From contig NZ_JAGWDK010000022.1 of NCBI RefSeq assembly GCF_018398875.1, positions 62,001 through 126,000 of the forward strand: a DNA stretch of 64,000 nt. The letters run 5' to 3'. The stretch is from Bradyrhizobium sp. sGM-13. Its GTDB lineage: Bacteria > Pseudomonadota > Alphaproteobacteria > Rhizobiales > Xanthobacteraceae. Of this stretch, positions 36,083 through 43,393 are shown piece after piece. Every line of letters begins with the position of its first letter. Positions within the stretch are counted from its first letter, which is position 1. Position numbers and translations under genes: made by a program. The notes beneath the pieces were generated by a model. It made no database searches. It was given only the letters and a program-made list of their open reading frames with translations, and was not told the origin of the DNA.

Positions 36083-36919
36083 TTACTTGATGCCGGTGAG
36101 CGTGATGCCTTCGATGAAGCGTCGCTGGGCGAACAGGAAGGCGATGACGAGCGGGGCGATGATGACCATCGCCGCCGCCATCAGCGGGCCGTAATTGGTT
36201 CCGGCCTCATTGTTGCGAAAGTGCGCGACCGCAAGCGGCGGCGTCTGCAAATGCTCGCTGTTCAGCACGATCAATGGCCAGAAATAGTCGTTCCAGTGCG
36301 CGACCACCGAGAAGATGCCGAACGCCGTCACCGCCGGAATCGCGGTCGGAAGCATCACGCGCCAGACGATGCCGAACTCGGAAATCCCGTCCATTCGCGC
36401 GGCGTCGATCAGGTCGTCGGGCACGGTCTTGAAAAACTGGCGCATCAGGAAAATGCCGAACACCGAGATGGTGAACGGCAGCACCAGTGCCGCATAAGTG
36501 TCGAGAACACCCATCTTATGCAGCAGCAGGAATACCGGGATCGCGGTCGCCTGCGGCGGAATAAGGATGCAGAACACGACGAGCGCGAACAGCACGTCAC
36601 GGCCGAGAAAGCGGAGTTTGGCAAGGGCGTAGGCGGCAGGCAGGGCAACCAGCACCTGAAGGCCGAAGATCGAGATCGTGACGATCAAGCCGTTGAGCAG
36701 ATAGCGCCATAGATCGGCCTTGGCGAAGGCGATCAGCAGATTGTCCCACAGCGCGAACTGGTAGGGGATCAGGTGCAGATCGGACGAAAAAATCTCGGTT
36801 TGAGGTTTTGACGCGGTCGATACCATCCAGATGAACGGCGTCAGCATCACCAGCGCTCCCGCCAGCAGCACGATGTGCCGGATCGCAGACCACAGAAGCA
36901 TGCGGGCCCGCGGCGTCAT
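36083..36919 (-). CDS. ABC transporter permease (MalG/UgpE-like)
   Basis: The 278-residue permease has six hydrophobic helices (first about 12-34, LLWSAIRHIVLLAGALVML) and the EAA loop DLIDAARMDGISEFGIVWRV that docks on the ATPase. The ASKPQTEIF segment after the first helix is typical of the carbohydrate-uptake CUT1 family. Its ATG overlaps the stop of the preceding permease by 4 bp (ATGA). Confidence 0.92.
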   Translation of the reverse strand: MTPRARMLLWSAIRHIVLLAGALVMLTPFIWMVSTASKPQTEIFSSDLHLIPYQFALWDNLLIAFAKADLWRYLLNGLIVTISIFGLQVLVALPAAYALAKLRFLGRDVLFALVVFCILIPPQATAIPVFLLLHKMGVLDTYAALVLPFTISVFGIFLMRQFFKTVPDDLIDAARMDGISEFGIVWRVMLPTAIPAVTAFGIFSVVAHWNDYFWPLIVLNSEHLQTPPLAVAHFRNNEAGTNYGPLMAAAMVIIAPLVIAFLFAQRRFIEGITLTGIK

Positions 36920-37866
36920 GCGTAGTGCACTTCCCGGTTGCCGAGCGCCGATTTGAGCAGGGTGAGCAGCAGCACGAAGGCCAGGAACACGACGGTAACG
37001 GCCGCCCCATATCCGGAGCGGAAGAACTCGAAGCCTTCAGTATACATCGTGTAGATCAGCACTTCCGACGATTTCGAGGGGCCGCCCTTGGTCAGGACCT
37101 GAACGGTGTCGAACACCTGGAACGAGCGGATTGCCGAGATCGCCACCACGAACAGGGTAACCGGCCCGAGCATCGGCCACGTCACCAGGCGGAAACGCGA
37201 CCACGCGCCTTCGGCGCCGTCGATCTCGGCCGCGTCGTAGAGATGCTTCGGGATCGAGACGAGACCGGCGAGAAACAGCACCATGTTGAAACCAGTGGCC
37301 TGCCAGATACCGATCACGCACAGCGAATAAAGAGCGGTGCCGCGATCCTGCAGCCAGCTATGGCCCTGCAGGCCGGCGGCGCGCAAAAGTCCATTCACCA
37401 GGCCGAACTGCGGGTGCAGCATGAATTCCCAGACGATCGCCATCGCAATCAGCGTCGCCATGACAGGAAGGAAGTAGACGGTGCGATACCAGCTCTTGAG
37501 CCCGGCGCCGCTCTGGATCAGGAGAGCAACGCCGAGCCCGAGCGCCACCGCGCCGGGCACTACGATCGCGACATAGGTCAGCGTGTTCTTCAGCGAAATC
37601 CAGAACACCCGGTCGGCGAACATCTCCCGGTAGTTCGAGAGTCCGATCCAGGAGAACGCCGGCGCGCCGAGTTGATAGTCTGTAAACGAGAGCGCGATCA
37701 CGCCGGCGAGCGGGCCGATCAGCATCAGCAGCATCAGCACGAAGGCCGGCGCGGCCAGCGCGTAGGCTGCCTGCGATCGCCCCGTCCGGCGGAAACTGGC
37801 AAGCACCCGCGCAGGGACGCGTGGCGCCATCGCCGCTCCCTGCAGCGCGGTGGCAGCGTCAGACAA
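36916..37866 (-). CDS. ABC transporter permease (MalF/UgpA-like)
   Basis: The 316-residue permease has a first helix at about 33-57 (YALAAPAFVLMLLMLIGPLA), the family motif ALSFTDYQLGAPAFSWIGL, and the EAA loop LYDAAEIDGAEGAWSRFRLV. It forms the heterodimer with the MalG-like partner. The start overlaps the end of the ATPase gene by 8 bp, and its end overlaps the next permease by 4 bp, so translation is coupled across all three. Confidence 0.92.
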   Translation of the reverse strand: MSDAATALQGAAMAPRVPARVLASFRRTGRSQAAYALAAPAFVLMLLMLIGPLAGVIALSFTDYQLGAPAFSWIGLSNYREMFADRVFWISLKNTLTYVAIVVPGAVALGLGVALLIQSGAGLKSWYRTVYFLPVMATLIAMAIVWEFMLHPQFGLVNGLLRAAGLQGHSWLQDRGTALYSLCVIGIWQATGFNMVLFLAGLVSIPKHLYDAAEIDGAEGAWSRFRLVTWPMLGPVTLFVVAISAIRSFQVFDTVQVLTKGGPSKSSEVLIYTMYTEGFEFFRSGYGAAVTVVFLAFVLLLTLLKSALGNREVHYA

Positions 37867-39016
37867 CGGCCTTCTCCCGCGGCCGCTCGACGCGCGACGG
37901 GACGGAGGTCACGATGCGCTTACCGTCGACGTCGAAGGCGCGAACCGCCTCCGGTGCAAAGCCGTAGCCGACTGTGGCTCCGATCGCCGGCAACTGGCTG
38001 GGGTCGTTGACGCGCGCCACCACGGGCGCGTCCGTGCCCGCGCTGCCGATATGGACGAAGGCTTCCGATCCCAGATTTTCCAGATGCACGACCGTGCCGT
38101 AAAGCAGTCCGTGCAAAGCCAGCTCGATCCGCTCCGGCCTGACGCAGATTCGGCACTCTCCTTCCGGCGCTGGTGTTGCCACATGGAGAACATGTCCGAG
38201 CATCTCGAGCCGGCCATCGCTGCGGATACGACCGGGAAATACGTTTATCTTCGGCGTGCCGACGAATTCGGCGACGCGGATATCGTGGGGGTCGTCATAG
38301 ACAGCGGCGGGCGTACCGACCTGAATGAGCTCGCCGCCGATCATGACGGCAATCCGGCCCGACATGGTCATGGCTTCGGCCTGGTCGTGGGTGACGTAGA
38401 TGAAGGTCGTCTTTAGCTGTCGGTGCAACTGGGCAATCTCGGCGCGCATGTGCACCCGAAGCTTGGCGTCGAGATTGGATAGCGGCTCGTCGAACAGAAA
38501 CGCGCGCGGTTGACGCACGATGGCGCGGCCGACCGCAACGCGCTGGCGCTGTCCTCCGGACAATTGCCCGGGCTTGCGCTTCAGCAGCGGCGAAATTTCG
38601 AGCTGCTCGGCCACCCTTTCGACATCGTCGCGAATGACGCGTTCGGCGCGGCGGCGACCAGGCATCAGCCGACCCAGGAACGGCGCCCGCTCCAGCGCAG
38701 ACAGGCGCTTCATCCGCAGTGGGACGGCGATATTGTCAAACACGCTGAGGTGCGGATAAAGCGCGTAGGACTGGAACACCATTGCCAGATTGCGCGCACT
38801 CGGCCTGACGCCGTCGGCATTGACACCATCAATCCGGACTTCGCCGGAGGACTGCGGTTCGAGACCGGCGATGATGCGCAGAAGCGTGGATTTGCCGCAC
38901 CCGGATGGGCCGACGAGGGAGATGAACTCCCCGTCGTGAATCGTGAGATCAACGCCTTTCAGAACCTCGGCGCCGTCAAAAGCCTTGCGAAGCGCCCGAA
39001 TCTCGATCTCGGCCAT
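37859..39016 (-). CDS. ABC transporter ATP-binding protein (MalK/UgpC-like)
   Basis: The 385-residue ATPase has Walker A GPSGCGKST, a Q-loop (VFQSYALYPHLSVFDN), signature LSGGQRQRVAVGRAI, Walker B AFLFDEPLSNLD and the H-loop THDQAEAMT. A C-terminal TOBE/OB extension (about 235-385) marks the MalK/UgpC/MsmX group. A short insert (RLMPGRRRAERVIRD, about 120-135) separates the Q-loop from the signature and is longer than usual. It is first in the operon and preceded closely by an inverted repeat. Confidence 0.92.
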   Translation of the reverse strand: MAEIEIRALRKAFDGAEVLKGVDLTIHDGEFISLVGPSGCGKSTLLRIIAGLEPQSSGEVRIDGVNADGVRPSARNLAMVFQSYALYPHLSVFDNIAVPLRMKRLSALERAPFLGRLMPGRRRAERVIRDDVERVAEQLEISPLLKRKPGQLSGGQRQRVAVGRAIVRQPRAFLFDEPLSNLDAKLRVHMRAEIAQLHRQLKTTFIYVTHDQAEAMTMSGRIAVMIGGELIQVGTPAAVYDDPHDIRVAEFVGTPKINVFPGRIRSDGRLEMLGHVLHVATPAPEGECRICVRPERIELALHGLLYGTVVHLENLGSEAFVHIGSAGTDAPVVARVNDPSQLPAIGATVGYGFAPEAVRAFDVDGKRIVTSVPSRVERPREKAVV

Positions 39017-39020
39017 TTCA

Positions 39021-39049
39021 ATCCGGTATCCGTGGCTGCGGTACCGGAT
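39021..39049. promoter_or_regulatory. Inverted repeat ahead of the ABC operon
   Basis: Perfect 8-bp arms ATCCGGTA (39021-39028) and TACCGGAT (39042-39049) are separated by 13 nt and start 4 bp upstream of the ATPase ATG. In this position it could be a repressor site or a structure in the 5' leader. No regulator gene is adjacent. Confidence 0.5.
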
Positions 39050-39163
39050 GTCCTAAAGGGCTTGTTTGACAGTTATATCACACTGGAACGAACCGTCGGG
39101 CTTGGCCCCAGCTTTCCACCGGCCGCTCCCCGGAACATGGGTGATGCACCGGCGGGGCTCCGC

Positions 39164-39526
39164 CTACACTTTCACCAAGCTCTCGAATCCACCATAGATC
39201 ATCCGCTTACCATCGAACGGCGGCTTTGCTTTCGGATCCATCATTTCGTTCAGCCGCGGGTCCGCCATCACCTTGGCGTTGATCTTATCGCGCTGGGCGC
39301 GCGACTTGTAGGTGATCCACGCGAACACGACGGTCTCGCCCGGCTTGAGCTTCACCGCGCGCGGAAACGACGTGATCTTGCCGACCTTGACGTCCTCAGC
39401 GACCCATTCGCGATAATCGAGCGCGCCATATTCGCGCCAGACCTTGCCGGCCTTCTTCGACAGGCGGGCGTACGCCTCGAGATTTTTCTTCGGCACGGCG
39501 ACGATGAAGCCATCGACGTAAGGCAC
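39164..39526 (-). CDS. DUF1428 family protein (YbaA-like)
   Basis: The 120-residue protein shows the family's opening YVDGFIVAVPKKNLEAYARL, the KPGETVVFAWITYKSRAQRD strand and the closing GKRMIYGGFESLV. It adopts a ferredoxin-like dimeric alpha/beta-barrel fold. The function is unknown; related genes lie near glyoxalase, DUF899 and SRPBCC genes, as here, in small-molecule detoxification neighbourhoods. Confidence 0.9.
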   Translation of the reverse strand: MPYVDGFIVAVPKKNLEAYARLSKKAGKVWREYGALDYREWVAEDVKVGKITSFPRAVKLKPGETVVFAWITYKSRAQRDKINAKVMADPRLNEMMDPKAKPPFDGKRMIYGGFESLVKV

Positions 39527-39574
39527 GCGTACTTTCTCCGTTATTTCCCTTGAGCGTCAGGAGCAAAGTCGCCG

Positions 39575-39679
39575 CCGTCATTCCGGGATGGTGCGTTAGC
39601 ACCAGACCCGGAATCTCGAGATTCTCAGGTGCGCAATTGCGCACCATAGTTCGATGCTTCGCATCGCCCCGGAATGACG
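39575..39679. repeat. Palindromic intergenic repeat, family C, copy 2
   Basis: The longest of three copies. Outer arms CCGTCATTCCGGGATGG and CCCCGGAATGACG enclose hairpins GGTGCGTTAGCACC, GAATCTCGAGATTC, GGTGCGCAATTGCGCACC and CGATGCTTCGCATCG. It lies between the DUF1428 and DUF899 genes. Confidence 0.8.
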
Positions 39680-39694
39680 AGAACAAACACTTGC

Positions 39695-40432
39695 TCAGCC
39701 ATGACAGCAAGATGCCTGAACCTGTGACGGTTGGTATTGGTCACGTAGCCGCACCCAGTCCATCGGGTATGGCAGGCCTTCCTCGTGGCGCCCGAGCGGG
39801 GTGAGGTCGAGATAGTGATAGGCGGCGTTCATCATGTCGAGGCCGCGCGAGAAACAGGAGTAGGTGTGGAAGACGGTCCCGGCCTCGTCGCGATAGAATA
39901 CGCTGATGCCCGGCGCCTCTTCGCCGCCAAAGGGAGTCGTGCCGAAATTGTAGAGCGTGGCGCCTGACTTGAGCTGCTCGGGTGTGAACGAGACACCGTA
40001 ATCGTAATTGAACTCATTTGCACCCGACGACAGCCAATCGAAGGTCCAGCCCATCCGCTGCTTGAATGCGGTAAGCTTTTGCAGCGGCGCGCGCGAGATC
40101 GCGACCATCGTGGTGTCGCGGGCGGCCAGATGCGGGATCATGCGCTCGAACCCGTCTGCCCAGAACGAGCAGCTCTTGCAGGCCTCGCTCCAGTCGGGCG
40201 CGAACATCAGATGCTGCACCACGAGCTGGCTCCGCCCCTTGAACAGGTCGCCGAGCGAGACCTTTCCGCCGGGCCCATCGAATACGTAGTTCTTTTCGAC
40301 CCTGACCCAGGGCAGCGCGCGCCGTTCTTCGCTCAGACGCTCGCGCGCTCGGGTGAATTCCTTCTCATGCGCAAGGTGCGCCTTGCGGGCGACGATCCAT
40401 TCCTCGCGGGAAACAACGGCGTTCGATGGCAT
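39695..40432 (-). CDS. DUF899 thioredoxin-like protein
   Basis: The 245-residue protein has the DUF899 features SLGDLFKGRSQLVVQHLMFA and CKSCSFWADGF (CxxC-type CKSC), then TTMVAISRAPLQKLTAFKQRMGW (split in the text as two halves) and the late YHYLDLTPLGR. The fold is thioredoxin-like, but the role is unproven; the CxxC could be redox-active. It is 15 bp downstream of an SRPBCC gene on the same strand, so ArsR, SRPBCC and DUF899 form one unit. Confidence 0.9.
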   Translation of the reverse strand: MPSNAVVSREEWIVARKAHLAHEKEFTRARERLSEERRALPWVRVEKNYVFDGPGGKVSLGDLFKGRSQLVVQHLMFAPDWSEACKSCSFWADGFERMIPHLAARDTTMVAISRAPLQKLTAFKQRMGWTFDWLSSGANEFNYDYGVSFTPEQLKSGATLYNFGTTPFGGEEAPGISVFYRDEAGTVFHTYSCFSRGLDMMNAAYHYLDLTPLGRHEEGLPYPMDWVRLRDQYQPSQVQASCCHG

Positions 40433-40447
40433 GGCAGGCTCCGTCGT

Positions 40448-40930
40448 TCAAGCCAGATAGTTTTCGAGTTTGGCGAAGAGTTCCGTCCAGCCGCGCTCGT
40501 GGTTGTCGCGCGCAACGGAATCGACGAACTGCGCGTGGTTGAAGACGAGCAGCGAACCGCTTCCTTCCGGCCTGATCGAAATGCTCACCAGCGATTCACG
40601 CTCCGGCGTCGAATGCCATGCCCAGCTAAACACCAACCGCTCGTTCGGAACGACCTCGCGATAGACGCCACCGACCTCGTTGTAATTGCCGTCGGCGTTG
40701 AAGCTGATGCGATAACGGCCGCCGACGCGCAGATCGATGTCGGCCTTGACCGAGCCCTCCTCTACGGAGGTCGGCCCGAACCATTGCACTAGCTTTTGCG
40801 GGTCGGCCCACGCGGCGTAGACTTTTTCGGGCGCCGCGCTGAACCGGCGCGTGAGCGTGAGGCTGGGCCGCGCGGCGAGTTCGTCGTCGCGGGCAGTATC
40901 GTGCTTGGCAAGGCTTGACTGGGTGGCCAT
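40448..40930 (-). CDS. SRPBCC/AHSA1-domain protein
   Basis: The 160-residue protein is a START-like ligand-binding or chaperone-activator fold: LTLTRRFSAAPEKVYAAWAD, QWFGPTSVEEGS, DLRVGGRYRISF, and the C-terminal NHERGWTELFAKLENYLA helix. These proteins often pair with an ArsR repressor. The ATG at 40930 has GGAGGAAG 4 nt upstream and lies inside the arsR coding region: 142 bp are shared out of frame. Confidence 0.9.
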   Translation of the reverse strand: MATQSSLAKHDTARDDELAARPSLTLTRRFSAAPEKVYAAWADPQKLVQWFGPTSVEEGSVKADIDLRVGGRYRISFNADGNYNEVGGVYREVVPNERLVFSWAWHSTPERESLVSISIRPEGSGSLLVFNHAQFVDSVARDNHERGWTELFAKLENYLA

Positions 40931-41259
40931 GGGTCTTCCTCCACAAAAGCGGCAAGGCGGTCGAGATTGTCGGACCAGAAGCGCTGGTAGCGATTGAGCC
41001 AGTCCATCGCCTGCTCCATCGGCTCGGCGGTCAACCGGCACGCGACCGTGCGGCCGGTCTTTTCGCGCGCGATCAGGCCGGCATCAGACAGCACATCGAG
41101 ATGCTTCATGATCGCGGGCAGCGACATCGAAAACGGTTGCGCCAGCTCGCTGACCGACAGGCTTTCGCGGTCGCCGAGCCGCGCCAGCAGCGCGCGCCGC
41201 GTCGGATCGGACAGCGCGGCAAAGGTGCGGTCCAGAACGTTCTCTTGATACTTAACCAT
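40789..41259 (-). CDS. ArsR-family repressor
   Basis: The 156-residue protein has a winged helix at about 8-85: FAALSDPTRRALLARLGD, SVSELAQPFSMSLPAIMKHL (recognition helix), LDVLSDAGLIAREKTGRTV. It lacks Cys pairs for metals, so it may sense something else, as in SdpR/ArsR-SRPBCC pairs. The final 45 residues (from ALPST) are read through the overlapping SRPBCC gene and are low-complexity. The start codon sits inside a palindrome and close to a strong promoter. Confidence 0.9.
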   Translation of the reverse strand: MVKYQENVLDRTFAALSDPTRRALLARLGDRESLSVSELAQPFSMSLPAIMKHLDVLSDAGLIAREKTGRTVACRLTAEPMEQAMDWLNRYQRFWSDNLDRLAAFVEEDPWPPSQALPSTILPATTNSPRGPASRSRAGSARRPKKSTPRGPTRKS

Positions 41260-41294
41260 ATGGTTTAGTATAGACGTAAACAGAACGCCGTCAA
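41249..41294 (-). promoter_or_regulatory. Leaderless arsR promoter and self-operator
   Basis: On the minus strand, TTGACG (41289-41294) and TATACT (41267-41272) are separated by 16 bp. Transcription would begin at or within a base or two of the ATG (41259), so the message should be leaderless; no ribosome site is present. The perfect palindrome AACCATATGGTT (41254-41265) covers the ATG, and flanks add near symmetry over 41249-41270. This is the typical place for an ArsR self-repression site. Confidence 0.7.
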
Positions 41295-41411
41295 GCCGGC
41301 GTTTACATCACGAAGTCGGGAGTGGCGAAAGAGCGAGACACTGATGGCCGGATCGTTCAGCGCAAACAGCGCTCTCGCCCGGCCATCATGCAGGAGGATT
41401 GCAAGGAGCGA

Positions 41412-41669
41412 TCAATAATCCCGATAAACCCGCATCCGCCGCTGCTGTTGTCCAAAGGCGAAGCGCGGATTGACGTTGCAGTAGAGCCCGCGACCCGACG
41501 CCGATGCCATGCACTGACCATAGCTGCTGTAGGAGCAGTCGCCAGGAATGCCGATGGTCCGACCCTGGAGGCAATAGGGATAGTCATACGCCGCCGCGGG
41601 TGAACTGCCCGCGACGGTGGCGACTGTCGCCACCGTCAGCGCCAATGTCGCTATTACTGCACTGCGCAT
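41412..41669 (-). CDS. DUF3551 small exported protein
   Basis: The 85-residue protein has a signal peptide (to about residue 27) and a short mature part with four Cys (YPYCLQG, GDCSYSSYGQCMAS, GLYCNVNP), characteristic of the DUF3551 family abundant in Bradyrhizobium. Two disulfides are expected in the periplasm. Function is unknown. It stands alone between the arsR operon and a Bug binding protein. Confidence 0.9.
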   Translation of the reverse strand: MRSAVIATLALTVATVATVAGSSPAAAYDYPYCLQGRTIGIPGDCSYSSYGQCMASASGRGLYCNVNPRFAFGQQQRRMRVYRDY

Positions 41670-41750
41670 CTTCGATCTCCTTCACATGACGCAAGCCGCG
41701 TCGCCTTTGCCATAAAACATCGCGGCCCTGCCTATGTTCCGTGACGAAGA

Positions 41751-42728
41751 TCACTGCACTTTTTCGATCTTGGCTTCCTCGATCACCTTCTTCCACTTTT
41801 CGGTTTCGGCCACGATCATCTTGCCGAACGCCTCCGGCGGCCCGATCAGCGGCTCGCCGCCAAGCTCGGTCAGGCGGGCCTTGATCGCCGGCTCGGCGAG
41901 GATCTCGTTGATCTCCTTGTTCAGCTTGGCGATGACCTCCTTCGGCGTGTTCTTCGGTGCACCGACGCCGAACAGCGCGCTCGCCTCATAGCCGGGGATG
42001 GTGTCGGCAAGCACCGGCACATCAGGCAATAGCGGTGACTTTGTCGTGCTGGTGACGGCCAGCGCCCGCACCGAGCCGGCACGAACATGCTGGAGGATGG
42101 AAGGCATGTTGTCGAAGATCAGCTGGACCTGGCCGCCGAGCAGGTCGGTGATTGCGGGCGCGGCACCGCGATAGGGCACGTGCTGCATCTTGGCGCCGGA
42201 CATCGCCATGAACATTTCGCCCGACAAATGCACGGACGTGCCGTTGCCGGACGAGGCCAGGTTCACCTTGCCGGGATTGGCTTTCACATAGGCGATGAAC
42301 TCGGCGGGCGTTTTGGCCGGCACGTCCTTGTTGACCGTCATCACGTTCGGCACGCGATTGAACGCCGCGATCGGCGCAAGATCGCGGACCACGTTGAACT
42401 TCAGATTGGCGTAGAGCGTGGCGTTGATGTAGTTCGCGGGATTAACCAGCAGCAATGTATAGCCGTCCGGCTCGGCGTTGATGACGGATTCGGTCGCGAT
42501 ATTGTTCCCGGCGCCGGGCTTGTTCTCGATCACGAATTGCTGGCCGAGCCGTTCGGAGAGCCGCTGGCCGATCAGCCGCGCTATGATGTCGGTCGCGCCG
42601 CCCGGCGGATATCCGACGACCCATTTAACCGGCCGGGTCGGATAATCCGCCGCCGAAACGCTGCCGATCGAAGCGGCAGTGGAAAGGCCGATGGCGGCCA
42701 GGCAAATCGCGGTACGGCGTGAAATCAT
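41751..42728 (-). CDS. Bug-family tripartite tricarboxylate transporter binding protein
   Basis: The 325-residue protein has a signal peptide (ends near SVSA) and the TctC/Bug pattern: YPTRPVKWVVGYPPGGATDI, FVIENKPGAGNNIATE, the VNLASSGNGTSVHLSGEMF segment, and LGGQVQLIFDNMPSILQHV. It binds a carboxylate in the periplasm. No TctA/TctB membrane genes are nearby, as is usual for expanded Bug families. GGAGAAG lies 5 nt before the ATG. Confidence 0.92.
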   Translation of the reverse strand: MISRRTAICLAAIGLSTAASIGSVSAADYPTRPVKWVVGYPPGGATDIIARLIGQRLSERLGQQFVIENKPGAGNNIATESVINAEPDGYTLLLVNPANYINATLYANLKFNVVRDLAPIAAFNRVPNVMTVNKDVPAKTPAEFIAYVKANPGKVNLASSGNGTSVHLSGEMFMAMSGAKMQHVPYRGAAPAITDLLGGQVQLIFDNMPSILQHVRAGSVRALAVTSTTKSPLLPDVPVLADTIPGYEASALFGVGAPKNTPKEVIAKLNKEINEILAEPAIKARLTELGGEPLIGPPEAFGKMIVAETEKWKKVIEEAKIEKVQ

Positions 42729-42878
42729 AAAACTTCTCCTTGGAGGCCGGGGTTCAGGCCCGGTCCGTTTCTATTGAGGTGCGGTTCTATTGAACCGAAC
42801 GCGGCGCGCGTTGTAACAAACAAACTCGGGTGCGGCCAGTGGGGCGCAGCGTCTGCGACCGCGACGAAAGGATAAGGC

Positions 42879-43298
42879 ATGTCTGTCAGGGTTAACGCTC
42901 TCGACCATCTCGTGATTAATGTGTCGGACGTGGCGCGTTCCGCCGAGTGGTACCGGAAGATCCTCGGCATGGAGGTCAAGGTGTTCGATCCCGGTCCGGG
43001 CAAAACGCCGCGGACCTCGCTGGTGTTTGGTAACCAGAAGATCAACGTGCGGCCGCGCGACGCCGACAAGGTCGAGTGGTTCACGGCCGACCACGAAGCC
43101 GCCGGCAGCGACGATCTGTGCTTCCTGACGTCGAGCACGCCGGACGAAGTCGTGGCGCACCTGCAGGCCAACGGCGTCGCGATTGAGGAAGGCCCAGTCG
43201 CGAAGCAAGGCGCCCGCGGCAGGCTGCGCTCCGTCTATTGCCGTGATCCGGACGGAAGCTTGATCGAGATTTCGTCGTATGAGGATGGGACGGGCTAG
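42879..43298 (+). CDS. VOC-family (glyoxalase-fold) protein
   Basis: The 139-residue protein is a vicinal-oxygen-chelate fold: LDHLVINVSDVARSAEWYRK, DDLCFLTSSTPDEVVAHLQ, and SVYCRDPDGSLIEISSY. The metal ligands are likely His12 (LDHL) and Glu132 (LIEIS), with others unclear. It may be a dioxygenase or glyoxalase. AAGGATAAGG precedes the ATG. The acyl-CoA ligase gene starts 95 bp later, so a joint aromatic or acid catabolic role is possible. Confidence 0.88.
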   Translation: MSVRVNALDHLVINVSDVARSAEWYRKILGMEVKVFDPGPGKTPRTSLVFGNQKINVRPRDADKVEWFTADHEAAGSDDLCFLTSSTPDEVVAHLQANGVAIEEGPVAKQGARGRLRSVYCRDPDGSLIEISSYEDGTG

Positions 43299-43393
43299 GG
43301 CGTAGGAATCCCGATTTGCGCCCTGCGCCGTCCGATGGCAGAACTGCTTCCAAGCAAAAACCAAGGCGGCCGTAGAGCCGCGCGGGAGGAATC

